Below are positions 26,450 through 34,895 of a DNA stretch of 64,000 nt, one piece after another. The notes below the pieces were generated by a model. It was not told the DNA's origin. It saw nothing but the letters and a program-made list of their open reading frames with translations, and did not search any database. Both the position numbers and the translations under genes were made by a program. Source of the DNA: an uncultured Clostridia bacterium (GTDB taxonomy: Bacteria; Bacillota; Clostridia; Christensenellales; CAG-138); contig CAMKES010000001.1 in NCBI GenBank assembly GCA_946411635.1, positions 67,168-131,167 on the forward strand, read 5' to 3'. The stretch's first letter is position 1; every line of letters begins with the position of its first letter.

Positions 26450-26896
26450 TCATTCGTTCAGCGCTTCTTCGAGGATCCTTGCCGCGCTCTGCACGAAACC
26501 CATGCACGGGCGGGAATGGAAAAACTTCGCGTCGCGCGGGGTGGGAGAGGGATCGTTCTGCTCGTTTTTCCGGAGCTCCAGAAGCTCGCGGCAGACGATC
26601 GCGCCGTTTTCCTCGCGGAACTTCGCGGCAAGCGCCTGCACGTTCGCGTAGTGCGCCTTCTTCGCGTCCGGATCCTTGAGATCGTCGTAGCCCTTCAGAA
26701 GCCCATACACCATCATCATGCCGGACACGGCGCCGCAGACCTCGCGGAGCCTGCCGATGCCGCCGCCGAACGACGAGGCGAGCCTTGCGGCCGTCTTTTC
26801 GTCCATGCCGAGCTCGTCCTTGAACGCGAGCACGACCGCCTGGGCGCAGTTCGCGCCCTCGGTGAAATACTGCAGTGCTTTTTCTTCGTGCGTCAT
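26450..26896 (-). CDS. C_GCAxxG_C_C family protein
   Basis: This 148-residue protein has the cysteine pattern of the C_GCAxxG_C_C (redox-active, putative metal-binding) family. Cys17 is in GANCAQAV, then FGGGIGRLREVCGAVSGM with Cys54, then a Cys in IVCRELL and another in CMGFVQSAARIL. The known biochemical role is unsettled. The ATG at 26896 overlaps the stop of the Mrp gene as ATGA, indicating translational coupling. A longer upstream extension in this frame is a shadow of the Mrp gene. Confidence 0.85.
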   Translation of the reverse strand: MTHEEKALQYFTEGANCAQAVVLAFKDELGMDEKTAARLASSFGGGIGRLREVCGAVSGMMMVYGLLKGYDDLKDPDAKKAHYANVQALAAKFREENGAIVCRELLELRKNEQNDPSPTPRDAKFFHSRPCMGFVQSAARILEEALNE

Positions 26897-27717
26897 AACG
26901 ATTCGATCTTTCTGCTGAGTTCGTTCAGCCAGTCGCCCTCGTACAGCTCGATGAGACCCGCGTCGCACGCGGCGGCAAGCTTCGGGTTGATCGGGATGCG
27001 GCAGACGGTCTTGATGCCGTTCTCTTCCGCGGCCTTCTCGATGTGGCTGTCGCCGAACAGGCTGTGGCGCTTTCCGCAGTCGGGGCACTCGAAATAGCTG
27101 TAGTTTTCGACGACGCCGAGCACGGGGATGTTCATCATGTTCGCCATGTTGACCGCCTTCTGCACGACCATGCCGACCAGCTCCTGCGGGGAGGTGACGA
27201 CGACCGCGCCGTCGATCGGAAGCGACTGGAACACGGTCAGCGGCACGTCGCCCGTTCCCGGAGGCATGTCGATGAACATGACGTCGACGTCCTTCCAGAT
27301 GACGTCGGTCCAGAACTGCTTGACGGTCCCGGCGATGATCGGTCCGCGCCAGACCACGGGATCGGTCTCGTGCTCGAGCAGCAGGTTGATCGACATCATG
27401 TCGACGCCGAGCTTCGACGTGACGGGGAAGATGCCGATATCGCTGCCGGTCGCCTTTTCGTGGACGCCGAACGCGTTCGGGATCGACGGACCGGTGATGT
27501 CCGCGTCGAGGATCGCGACATGATCGCCGCTGCGCATCGCATTGACCGCGAGCAGCGAGGTGACCAGCGATTTGCCGACGCCGCCCTTGCCGGACAGCAC
27601 GGCGATGACCTTCTTCACAGAGGAGAAGTTGTTGAGCTTTGCGCGGAAATCGTTTTCCTCGGTACGCTCGGAGCAGTTCTGCGCGCAGCTGCTGCAGTCA
27701 TGGTTGCATTCGCTCAT
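26893..27717 (-). CDS. mrp: Mrp/NBP35 family Fe-S cluster carrier ATPase
   Basis: This is a 274-residue P-loop ATPase of the Mrp/ApbC/NBP35 group, which carries and transfers iron-sulfur clusters. The N-terminus is Cys-rich (CNHDCSSCAQNC, residues 4-15), as in NBP35-like forms. The deviant Walker A SGKGGVGKS is at 42-50, DMPPGTGDVP near 135, and the cluster-binding CPDC at about 215. It is third in an operon after the PII-like and antiporter genes and is coupled to the C_GCAxxG_C_C gene. Confidence 0.9.
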   Translation of the reverse strand: MSECNHDCSSCAQNCSERTEENDFRAKLNNFSSVKKVIAVLSGKGGVGKSLVTSLLAVNAMRSGDHVAILDADITGPSIPNAFGVHEKATGSDIGIFPVTSKLGVDMMSINLLLEHETDPVVWRGPIIAGTVKQFWTDVIWKDVDVMFIDMPPGTGDVPLTVFQSLPIDGAVVVTSPQELVGMVVQKAVNMANMMNIPVLGVVENYSYFECPDCGKRHSLFGDSHIEKAAEENGIKTVCRIPINPKLAAACDAGLIELYEGDWLNELSRKIESL

Positions 27718-27741
27718 GAATGGGATTCCTTTCCGGCGGCC

Positions 27742-28998
27742 TTATGCTTTGGACGCCTTTGGTTTTTTACCGGTTTTCGGGATCTCGCCCGCGGCGGTCA
27801 GCGCGATCTTCGTGAGGACCGGACCGACCAGCTCATAGACGAGGGTCGCAAACAGCACGATCGCCACGATCTGCGACGAGATGCCGGCGGCGTGCAGTTC
27901 GGGGTTTGCCGCAACGGACTGCGCCATACCGATGGCGACGCCCGCCTGCGGAAGAAGCGTGATGCCGAGGTAATTCCGAACGGTGCGCTCGGACTTCGAA
28001 AGCATCGCGCCGAAGAACGCGCCGAAATACTTGCCGAGCGAACGCGCGGCGAGGTATACGACGCCCATCACGCCGACGAGCGGCAGGATCGTGAGGTCCA
28101 GCTCCGCGCCGGACAGCACGAAAAACAGCATGAACAGCGGAGGCGTCCACTGCTCGCTTCCGTCGAGGATCTCGACCGCGTCTTTGCGCAGGTTCGCGAA
28201 CAGCGCGCCGATCATCATGCAGACGAGCAGCGAGCTCAGATCCAGCAGCATCGAAAACGCGACGCCGAGCATGACCGCCGTGATCATCAGGCACAGGCGG
28301 TTTGCACGCGAATGGAAGAACCGCATGCACAGGGCGAGGATCGCGCCGAGGACCGCGCCGATGCCGATCGACATCACGATCTCCAGAAGCGGCTTTAAGA
28401 GCGCTTCGTTCGCGGTGATCGCCGCGCCGGTGCTCATCGATTTCGCCAGCGAGAAGCAGACCGAGAAGATCATCAGGCCGATCGCGTCGTCGAACGCGAC
28501 GACCGGCAGCAGCGTGTCGGTCACGGGGCCCTTTGCGCGGTACTGGCGGACGACCATCAGCGTCGCAGCGGGCGCCGTCGCCGCCGCGATCGCGCCGAGC
28601 AGCAGCGCCATTGCGATGCGGTGCGTGTCGCTCTCGTTCGGGATCAAAAGCAGCGCGCCGATCACGAACAGAACGGTTGTGATCGCCTGCACGAGCGTGA
28701 TAATCATGACGCGCATGCCGAGCTTCTTAATATAGGACAGCTTGAACTCGCCGCCGATCGAGAACGCGATAAAGCCGAGCGCGACGTTCGTGACGATCGA
28801 AAGCGAACCGGTGGATTCCCGGTTCAGCAGACAGACGCCGTCGCCGAAAATCAGCGGCAGCAGGTACGGTCCGATCAGAAGACCGGCGAACAGATAGCCG
28901 GTGACGTTGGGCAGATGCAGGATTTTCATGAGGCGCGAAAGGGCAAGCCCACCGATCATGGCAAGCCCGAGCGCAAGCAGCGCGGGGAGGGTCGGCAT
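27742..28998 (-). CDS. CPA2-type cation/proton antiporter, membrane domain only
   Basis: This is a 418-residue membrane protein with about 12 helices, matching the Na+/H+ exchanger (PF00999) fold. Supporting segments include LHLPNVTGYLFAGLLIGP near residue 30, AFSIGGEFK near 78, VVAFDDAIGLMIFS near 165 (the Asp-Asp pair typical of electrogenic transport) and LPQAGVAIGMAQ near 350. No C-terminal RCK/TrkA regulatory domain is present. It lies 6 nt after the PII-like gene, which could supply regulation. The likely ions are Na+ or K+ against H+. Confidence 0.88.
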   Translation of the reverse strand: MPTLPALLALGLAMIGGLALSRLMKILHLPNVTGYLFAGLLIGPYLLPLIFGDGVCLLNRESTGSLSIVTNVALGFIAFSIGGEFKLSYIKKLGMRVMIITLVQAITTVLFVIGALLLIPNESDTHRIAMALLLGAIAAATAPAATLMVVRQYRAKGPVTDTLLPVVAFDDAIGLMIFSVCFSLAKSMSTGAAITANEALLKPLLEIVMSIGIGAVLGAILALCMRFFHSRANRLCLMITAVMLGVAFSMLLDLSSLLVCMMIGALFANLRKDAVEILDGSEQWTPPLFMLFFVLSGAELDLTILPLVGVMGVVYLAARSLGKYFGAFFGAMLSKSERTVRNYLGITLLPQAGVAIGMAQSVAANPELHAAGISSQIVAIVLFATLVYELVGPVLTKIALTAAGEIPKTGKKPKASKA

Positions 28999-29004
28999 GG
29001 ATGA

Positions 29005-29337
29005 TTATTCCTCGATTCCCTCGTACGACGTGATCGGGATCGTGAACATGACCCCTTTTCTGCCGAGTCCGTTCGTGTTGCGGCGAACGACGCGCTTCGC
29101 GTGTTCGATCTGATCGTCGTTCAGCAGCAGAAAAGCCGTATGGCTCGGTTCGAAATCGTGACGGACCAGCTTGGAAACGCCCGCAAAGATCGGTGCGGCG
29201 TTGATATCGCTTTCCAGAAGGGCATGCTTCAGACTCGTGCTGTCAAACACGATGCCGTTCATGCCGTGCGCCCGAAGCCCCTCGAGCGTATTCAAAAACT
29301 CGTCACACTTGTCGATGGTGATGACCAGTAACTGCAT
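29005..29337 (-). CDS. small PII-like/ferredoxin-fold protein
   Basis: This 110-residue cytosolic protein has alternating strands and helices (MQLLVITIDKCDEFLNTL, then GMNGIVFDST, then HTAFLLLND) that resemble the GlnB/PII-like ferredoxin fold. It lacks the classical uridylylation T-loop. It is first in the operon with the antiporter. From that position, a sensor that binds a nucleotide and controls the antiporter is a reasonable inference, by analogy with other PII-like/transporter pairs. No ligand motif can be identified. Confidence 0.5.
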   Translation of the reverse strand: MQLLVITIDKCDEFLNTLEGLRAHGMNGIVFDSTSLKHALLESDINAAPIFAGVSKLVRHDFEPSHTAFLLLNDDQIEHAKRVVRRNTNGLGRKGVMFTIPITSYEGIEE

Positions 29338-29373
29338 TTTCGTTCCCCTTTCGAATTCGCTTCACAAACAATC

Positions 29374-29401
29374 ATTATAGCCGACTTTTCCGGAAAGTCA
29401 A
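29374..29401 (-). promoter_or_regulatory. promoter of the PII-like/antiporter/Mrp operon
   Basis: On the minus strand TTGACT (29396-29401) and TATAAT (29374-29379) are 16 bp apart. The -35 overlaps the final codons of the sirtuin gene. The -35 flank (TTGACTTTCCGG) is the same as that of the aminotransferase promoter at 25753. Confidence 0.7.
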
Positions 29402-30114
29402 TCCAAAAGAAAGGATAACGCTTCGCCGATCTTTTCATGCACGCAGAGCGTCGCCTCCCGGTCGCGGGGCGTGGGGGAAAGGTTGATGACGATCAGCGTT
29501 TTTCCCCGGAAATAGTCGATCAGGCCCGCCGCGGGATAGACCGCGAGCGACGTGCCGCCGACGATCATCGTATCGGCCTCGCGGATCGAGCGGATCGCGT
29601 CGGTCACGACCGAGTTGTCGAGCCCTTCGCCGTACAGAACGACGTCCGGCTTGATGATCCCGCCGCATTCGCAGGTCGGCACGCCCTGCATCGCCATGAT
29701 CTGATCGAGCGAATAGAATCTGCGGCATTTCGTGCAGTGATTCCGGTAGACGCTTCCGTGCAGCTCGCAAACGTGCCGGCTGCCCGCCGCCTGATGCAGT
29801 CCGTCGATATTCTGCGTCACGACGGCGTTCAGTTTGCCCGCGCGTTCCAGCTCGGCAAGCGCAAGATGCGCCTTGTTCGGCTTCGCGCCGGGATAGATCA
29901 GAAACTTTTTGTAGTAGTCGAAGAAGATCTCCGGATAGTCCTCGAAAAAGTCGATCGACAGCAGCGTTTCCGGCGGCACGCCGTATGCGCGGACCGCCTT
30001 GAAGACGCCGTCGCTCGAGCGGAAATCCGGGATGCCGCTTTCGGTGCTGAGTCCCGCTCCGCCCAGGAACACGATTGTTTTCGCCTGTTCGATGTACGTT
30101 TGAAGCGTTTTCAT
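29398..30114 (-). CDS. cobB: NAD-dependent protein deacylase (sirtuin)
   Basis: This is a 238-residue Sir2-family enzyme that removes acyl groups from protein lysines using NAD. The NAD-binding GGAGLSTESGIPDFRS is at 18-33, TQNIDGLHQ at about 97-105, the catalytic His in CELHGS near 117, a four-cysteine zinc site (CTKC...CECGG) at about 125-150, and GTSLAVYPA near 190. The start at 30114 has GGAGG upstream; the much longer frame upstream of it is antisense to the comEC-like gene and is not real. It is transcribed divergently from that gene. Confidence 0.93.
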   Translation of the reverse strand: MKTLQTYIEQAKTIVFLGGAGLSTESGIPDFRSSDGVFKAVRAYGVPPETLLSIDFFEDYPEIFFDYYKKFLIYPGAKPNKAHLALAELERAGKLNAVVTQNIDGLHQAAGSRHVCELHGSVYRNHCTKCRRFYSLDQIMAMQGVPTCECGGIIKPDVVLYGEGLDNSVVTDAIRSIREADTMIVGGTSLAVYPAAGLIDYFRGKTLIVINLSPTPRDREATLCVHEKIGEALSFLLD

Positions 30115-30139
30115 TTTTCGATCCTCCGGTTTGCTTTCG

Positions 30140-30168
30140 TTGATATTTCGTCGATAATCTGTTATACT
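30140..30168 (+). promoter_or_regulatory. comEC-like promoter, leaderless layout
   Basis: TTGATA (30140-30145) and TATACT (30163-30168) with a 17 bp spacer. Six bases (CGCGGT) separate the -10 from the ATG at 30175, so the mRNA should start at the start codon. Confidence 0.65.
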
Positions 30169-30174
30169 CGCGGT

Positions 30175-31362
30175 ATGAACGACCAGAGACTTCCGTTCCA
30201 TACGCGGCCGATGGCGGGCGCGGCGCTCGGCGCGGTCCTCGCGGCGATCCTCGGATCGCTTGCGCCGGACCGGGTCCTTCTGTCCGTCTGCGCGCTGCTC
30301 GTGCCGGTCTCGGCGTTTCTGTTTTACCGGCGCAGCGCGTTCTTCCTGCTGCCGCTGACCGCGTTTCTCGTGCTCGCGCGCATCGTGCTTCTTCCGACCT
30401 CGATGCCGGACGGACCGGTCGCGTCGTTCCTTGAGACCCTGCGCGAAAGCCTGCGCGGCAGCGCGGACGCCCTGTTCGGCGACGAGTCCGCGGCGGCAAG
30501 GGGGATGCTGCTCGGCGATCCGGCGGCCATGACGGCGCTCGAACGCTCGCAGTACGCGAAGAGCGGACTCATCCATCTGTTCGCCGTTTCGGGACTGCAC
30601 GTCACGCTTCTCACCGGCATGCTCGGCAACGTCGTCCGGACCGATAAAAAGTGGCTTTCGCTTTCGCTGCTTTCGCTGTTTCTGCTGTTCTTCTGCGCGG
30701 TCACCGGCTTTTCCGCGTCGGTGCTGCGCGCCGCGTTCGCGCTGATCGGGCTGCAGATCTGCAAGGCGTGCGAGCGGAAGCCGGACATGCCCACGATCGT
30801 GTGCTTCTCGATGGCGATGACGCTTCTCTGCGCGCCGTTCGATCTGTTCCGCATCGGCTTCGGACTGAGCTTTGCGGCGATGACCGGAATGGTCCTGTTC
30901 GCAAAGCAGTTCCGCAAACCGCTTCCGTACGCGATCCGCAGCTCGCGTATCGCGATCGCTCTGTCCGGCGCGATTTCCGCGACGGTCGCGATGCTGCCGC
31001 TCACGGCGTACCGGTTCGGATCTCTCGCGTGGATCTCGATCCCGCTTTCGATCCTTCTGATCCCGACGATGCCGGTGATCCTTCTGTTCGGATTTCTGTC
31101 CGTCCTGCTGTACGGCGTGCTGCCGGGCGTCGCGGCCGTGCTGTCGTATCCGGCGTACGGCGCGATCCGTCTGATCTCGCTGACCGCGAAGGCGCTTGAC
31201 GTGCCGGCGCTCCGGCTTCCCGCGCCGCATCCCGTACTGATCGCGCTCTGGTATCTTGCGCTGCTGCTGTGCTCGCGCCTGTTCCTGCCGAATCGAAAGC
31301 GTCCGCCGTGGATCGGTCTCGGACTGCTGACGGCCGCGATCCTTCTCTGGTTCCTCGTTTGA
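30175..31362 (+). CDS. ComEC/Rec2-type membrane protein, Competence domain only
   Basis: This is a 395-residue polytopic membrane protein with the ComEC core: ARGMLLGDPAAM near residue 105, YAKSGLIHLFAVSGLHV ending near residue 142, then about eight more helices. In competence, ComEC forms the DNA uptake channel. Full ComEC proteins are around 700-800 residues with an N-terminal OB fold and a C-terminal metallo-beta-lactamase domain. Both seem absent here, so this is a minimal form or not a DNA channel at all. No ribosome-binding site precedes the ATG. Confidence 0.8.
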   Translation: MNDQRLPFHTRPMAGAALGAVLAAILGSLAPDRVLLSVCALLVPVSAFLFYRRSAFFLLPLTAFLVLARIVLLPTSMPDGPVASFLETLRESLRGSADALFGDESAAARGMLLGDPAAMTALERSQYAKSGLIHLFAVSGLHVTLLTGMLGNVVRTDKKWLSLSLLSLFLLFFCAVTGFSASVLRAAFALIGLQICKACERKPDMPTIVCFSMAMTLLCAPFDLFRIGFGLSFAAMTGMVLFAKQFRKPLPYAIRSSRIAIALSGAISATVAMLPLTAYRFGSLAWISIPLSILLIPTMPVILLFGFLSVLLYGVLPGVAAVLSYPAYGAIRLISLTAKALDVPALRLPAPHPVLIALWYLALLLCSRLFLPNRKRPPWIGLGLLTAAILLWFLV

Positions 31363-31371
31363 CAAAAAAAG

Positions 31372-31407
31372 AAAAAAGCGGGCAGATGATCGGAATCATC
31401 TGCCCGC
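31372..31407 (-). terminator. ftsZ terminator
   Basis: A perfect 13 bp stem (GCGGGCAGATGAT and complement, four-base loop) followed on the minus strand by a T-rich run. Confidence 0.9.
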
Positions 31408-31414
31408 TGCGTCA

Positions 31415-32662
31415 TTACTTACGCAGGAAGGCGGGAATGTCCAGCTTGTTCGCGGGGCGCTCACTGTAGTCCTTGCGGACGTTCGCGGAGGGATCGCGGT
31501 ACAGCGGCTGCTCCGGCTGTTTCGGCTGCTGCGGTTCGCCGTTCATCACGGGATCGGGCGCCTTTTCGGGCTCGGCGTACGCGCGGGCGGAGAAGGCGTT
31601 CTGCGCCGATGCGGGCGCGGTGTTCGTGTTGAATCCGCCGAACGGACGGGAATCCGTGAAGCTGCGCCTCGCGGGTGCGCCGCCCATCTGCAGGTCGGAC
31701 TTGGTTTCTTCCGGACGGTCGAAGCCGGTCGCGATGACGGTGATGCGGAGCGCGTCGCCCATGCTCTCGTCGATGTCCGCGCCGAAGATGATGTTCGCTT
31801 CGGGATCCGCGTTCTCGGCGATGATCTCGGCCGCCTCGTTGACCTCGAGCAGCGACAGATCGCTGCCGCCGGTGATGTTCATCAGGATGCCCTTCGCGCC
31901 CTTGATGGAGGTCTCGAGCAGCGGGCTCTCAACGGCCTGACGGGCCGCTTCGCTTGCGCGGTTTTCGCCGCAGGCGGAACCGATGCCCATATGCGCCATG
32001 CCCTTTTCCTTCATGATCGTCTTGACGTCCGCAAAGTCGAGGTTGATCATCGCGGGAACGGCGATCAGGTCGGAAATGCCCTGGATGCCCTGACGGAGCA
32101 CGTCGTCCGCAACGCGCAGCGCGTCGGGAAGGCTGGACTTGCCGACCAGAGAGATCAGCTTGTCGTTCGGGATCGTGATCAGCGTGTCGACCGCGGGCTT
32201 CAGGGTCTGGATGCCCTGTTCGGCGTTGCGCATGCGGACGCGGCCCTCAAAGGTGAACGGCTTCGTGACGACGCCGACGGTGAGGATGCCGAGTTCCTTC
32301 GCGCATTCCGCGATGACGGACGCCGCGCCGGTGCCCGTGCCGCCGCCCATACCGGCGGTGATGAAAATCATATCGCTGCCCTTGAGCGCTTCGATGATCA
32401 GATCACGGCTCTCGTCCGCCGCCTTGCGGCCGATCTCGGGATCCGCGCCTGCGCCGAGGCCCTTGGTCAGCTTTTCGCCGATCTGGATCTTTTTCTGCCC
32501 TGCGGAAAGCTGCAGAGCCTGTTTATCGGTATTGACGGCGATAAATTCCACGCCCTGCAGTCCGTACTGAACCATACGGTTGACTGCGTTGCAGCCCGCA
32601 CCGCCGACGCCGACGACACGGATCTGAGCAAAGTTGGTGGTGTCTGCATTGGTTTCGAACAT
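31415..32662 (-). CDS. ftsZ: cell division protein FtsZ
   Basis: This 415-residue tubulin-like GTPase forms the division ring. The tubulin signature GGGTGTGAA is at about 105-113, preceded by [14 protein letters not shown] near residue 14 and NTDKQAL near 44, with the catalytic-loop region [11 protein letters not shown] near 206. A disordered Pro/Gln-rich linker (about 330-400) leads to the conserved tail LDIPAFLRK, which binds partners such as FtsA. It follows the ftsA gene by 21 nt with a GGGGGAA site and ends with a strong terminator. Confidence 0.98.
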   Translation of the reverse strand: MFETNADTTNFAQIRVVGVGGAGCNAVNRMVQYGLQGVEFIAVNTDKQALQLSAGQKKIQIGEKLTKGLGAGADPEIGRKAADESRDLIIEALKGSDMIFITAGMGGGTGTGAASVIAECAKELGILTVGVVTKPFTFEGRVRMRNAEQGIQTLKPAVDTLITIPNDKLISLVGKSSLPDALRVADDVLRQGIQGISDLIAVPAMINLDFADVKTIMKEKGMAHMGIGSACGENRASEAARQAVESPLLETSIKGAKGILMNITGGSDLSLLEVNEAAEIIAENADPEANIIFGADIDESMGDALRITVIATGFDRPEETKSDLQMGGAPARRSFTDSRPFGGFNTNTAPASAQNAFSARAYAEPEKAPDPVMNGEPQQPKQPEQPLYRDPSANVRKDYSERPANKLDIPAFLRK

Positions 32663-32683
32663 GGATGGTAGTTCCCCCTTTGT

Positions 32684-33877
32684 TTATTTCATGAAGAAGT
32701 CCTTCAATTTTTGCAGAAAGCGTTTCTCGTCCTGCTTTTCCTGCGCGGGACGCTCCTCGGCGCGGTTCGCGCGGAGGACGAAGTTCAGCGCGCCGAACGC
32801 GCTGCAGTAGTTCGGCGAGGACAGCCGCGGCGTCCACGGCATATCCCGCTTGATCGGAAAGCCCAGCTCCTTCTTGAGAAACTCGAGCGATCCGCGCATC
32901 ATCAGAAGACCGCCGCCGGAAAGGTACACGGTCGGGCGCGATTCCAGATTGACCTGCATCCGGTCCAGCTCCTCGCGGATGTGCGCGGCAAGATCGGAGG
33001 CGCGCGCCTCGATGATGTAGGCGATCGTGCGGTTTTCCACGCGCTTCGACGCGGACTCGGAACGAAGGATCTCCGTCTTGTCGCCGTAATCGAGCGAGAA
33101 CACGAACCGGCGCTTCGCCTGCTCGGCGGACTGCTGCGTCACGTCAAGGCCGAACGCAAGGTCCGACGCGAACTGGTAACCGCCCATCGGGATCGTCGCG
33201 ATCGCGGTGAGCGCGGCGTTTTCGATCACGCAGATATCCGTCTGCCGGTATCCGACGTCGATCAGAACGGCGGGGCGTACGCGTTCCTCTTCCGGGATCA
33301 GCATCGTCGCTTCGCCGAGCGCGGCGCTGATGCACATCGAGATCTCGACGCCGAGATCGTCCAGCGCGTTCTGAACCGTTTCGATGTATTCCTCGCGCAC
33401 GAACATATGCGCGATCAGCCCGGAGATCTCCTCGGTCACGATGCCCTGCGGCATCTCGGAGGAGGATACGCCGTCGACCAGGAAGAATACGGGCGTGCTG
33501 TGCATCAGCACGTAACCCGCGGGCGTCTCGATCTTGCGGAACGAGAGTTCGATCAGCCGGTCGACGTCGGCGGGATCGACGATGCGGGCGTGCTCGCCCA
33601 GCGTCATCGTCTGGTCGGAAAGCACCAGTTTCGAGAACGAAGCCGGCACGGTCAGCGCAACGTCGCGGATACGGGTGCGCGATTCCTGCTCCGCCTTCTG
33701 GATCGCGTCCAGAATCGCGTCGTGCAGACTCTGCTTGTCCGGAAACGTATCAAGAAGAAATCCGTCGCAACCGGAAACACCGGCACCGTGTACGACGATG
33801 CCGCCCTTATCCAAAACGCTTCCCGAAAGGCAAACGACCTTCGAGCTGCCGATGTCCAATATCGCTGCAGGCTTCAT
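32684..33877 (-). CDS. ftsA: cell division protein FtsA
   Basis: This 397-residue actin-like ATPase tethers FtsZ to the membrane. DIGSSKVVCL near residue 7 is the first phosphate loop, IDVGYRQTDICVIENAALTA near 210 the second, and VYLSGGGLLMM near 335 the adenosine motif. The region between about 85 and 165 fits the SHS2 insertion. The last residues RFLQKLKDFFMK form an amphipathic helix expected to bind the membrane. The ATG at 33877 has GGAGGA upstream. It is co-transcribed with ftsZ; other dcw genes are scattered elsewhere in the window. Confidence 0.88.
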   Translation of the reverse strand: MKPAAILDIGSSKVVCLSGSVLDKGGIVVHGAGVSGCDGFLLDTFPDKQSLHDAILDAIQKAEQESRTRIRDVALTVPASFSKLVLSDQTMTLGEHARIVDPADVDRLIELSFRKIETPAGYVLMHSTPVFFLVDGVSSSEMPQGIVTEEISGLIAHMFVREEYIETVQNALDDLGVEISMCISAALGEATMLIPEEERVRPAVLIDVGYRQTDICVIENAALTAIATIPMGGYQFASDLAFGLDVTQQSAEQAKRRFVFSLDYGDKTEILRSESASKRVENRTIAYIIEARASDLAAHIREELDRMQVNLESRPTVYLSGGGLLMMRGSLEFLKKELGFPIKRDMPWTPRLSSPNYCSAFGALNFVLRANRAEERPAQEKQDEKRFLQKLKDFFMK

Positions 33878-33902
33878 GCCAATCCTCCGCAAAGATACAT
33901 AT

Positions 33903-33931
33903 ATTATAGCAAAGGATTCAAAAAGTCGCAA
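33903..33931 (-). promoter_or_regulatory. ftsA-ftsZ promoter
   Basis: On the minus strand TTGCGA (33926-33931) and TATAAT (33903-33908) are 17 bp apart. Confidence 0.65.
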
Positions 33932-34036
33932 CTGCTTTTCCGTCGGATTCGTGTCCGTTTTGAAAATTTTAACACGCAAATGTAACGGAAATGTGTTATT
34001 TTCAAGACAAATGCGGGGATGAAACGGGAAAAAATC

Positions 34037-34065
34037 TTGTTTTCCCGTCGGAAGAACGGTACAAT
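34037..34065 (+). promoter_or_regulatory. UPF0489 gene promoter, leaderless layout
   Basis: TTGTTT (34037-34042) and TACAAT (34060-34065) with a 17 bp spacer. Six bases (ACGGGT) separate the -10 from the ATG. Confidence 0.6.
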
Positions 34066-34071
34066 ACGGGT

Positions 34072-34788
34072 ATGTGGGTACTCGATCTTGATCTGGATTT
34101 CTTTCTGAACGCCTGCTGCCCGCTCGCGGCGAAGGGCGAACGGCCCGATCCCGCCTGCGCCGCGCCATGGAACGCCGATGCGGTCGCGGCGTTTCTGGAG
34201 AACGGACTGGGGCTCGACGCGTCGCGCCCGATTCCCGGCCGCATCACCGAAACGCACGACGGCGCGCTCGCGTTCTGGAAGGCGCGCATGGACGCCGGAC
34301 AGCTTGAAAAGCCGTTTTCGGTCGTACACGTCGACGCGCATGCGGACCTCGGGATCGGAAGACCCGGTCCCGGATTCGTGCTGAACAACGTGCTGGGCAT
34401 CCCGCCCGCGGAGCGCGGCGGCTTTGCGCGTTATTACGAGCAGAAGCAGCTCGACGAAGCGAACTATCTGCTGTTTGCGCTGGCGTTCCGCTGGATCGAC
34501 GCGCTCACGCTTGTGCGTGCGCCGTTTTCGAAGCCCGATCTGCCGCCGTTTTGCGTGCGCGAAGGGGAAGGGTATCGGCCGATCCGGCTCAGGTCGTTCG
34601 TTTCCGCGCTGTTCGAGGGGCGCTACGGGCCGGAGCCGGAGATCCCGCTGACCGTATACGGCGATCCGGCGGCGGTCCGCATCCGCGAGCCATTCGCCTG
34701 CGTGAATCTTGCGATCTCGCCGCGCTACGCGCCGAAGGCGGCGGACGCGCTCGTTCCCGTCTTCGAACGGTACATGACGCCCGTATAG
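34072..34788 (+). CDS. UPF0489 family protein
   Basis: This 238-residue cytosolic protein matches the UPF0489 group (arginase-like fold by family knowledge). It begins MWVLDLDLDFF (Asp-rich, residues 4-10) and has VVHVDAHADLG at about 85-94, where Asp and His could bind metal as in ureohydrolases. The biochemical role of the family is not established. There is no ribosome-binding site, in line with the leaderless promoter. A bidirectional terminator follows. Confidence 0.75.
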   Translation: MWVLDLDLDFFLNACCPLAAKGERPDPACAAPWNADAVAAFLENGLGLDASRPIPGRITETHDGALAFWKARMDAGQLEKPFSVVHVDAHADLGIGRPGPGFVLNNVLGIPPAERGGFARYYEQKQLDEANYLLFALAFRWIDALTLVRAPFSKPDLPPFCVREGEGYRPIRLRSFVSALFEGRYGPEPEIPLTVYGDPAAVRIREPFACVNLAISPRYAPKAADALVPVFERYMTPV

Positions 34789-34830
34789 AGGCTCCGTTTT
34801 CCGCTTGCCGGTATCGGCTGCATCCGAACA

Positions 34831-34862
34831 AAAAAGCAGACGCCTGTTCGCGTCTGCTTTTT
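34831..34862. terminator. bidirectional terminator between UPF0489 and protease genes
   Basis: A 13 bp stem AAAAAGCAGACGC / GCGTCTGCTTTTT with a six-base loop between convergent genes. Confidence 0.9.
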
Positions 34863-34895
34863 GCTTTTCAGGGAAGGTCCGTTATCCGCGCGGGG

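Noticed and set aside
26450..27088. A 212-residue form of the C_GCAxxG_C_C protein
   Set aside because: The first 64 residues are an Arg-rich shadow of the Mrp gene; the real start is the ATG at 26896 coupled to the Mrp stop.
29398..31365. A 655-residue N-terminally extended sirtuin
   Set aside because: The extension is antisense to the comEC-like gene and Arg/Asp-rich. The sirtuin domain starts at the ATG at 30114 with its own GGAGG.
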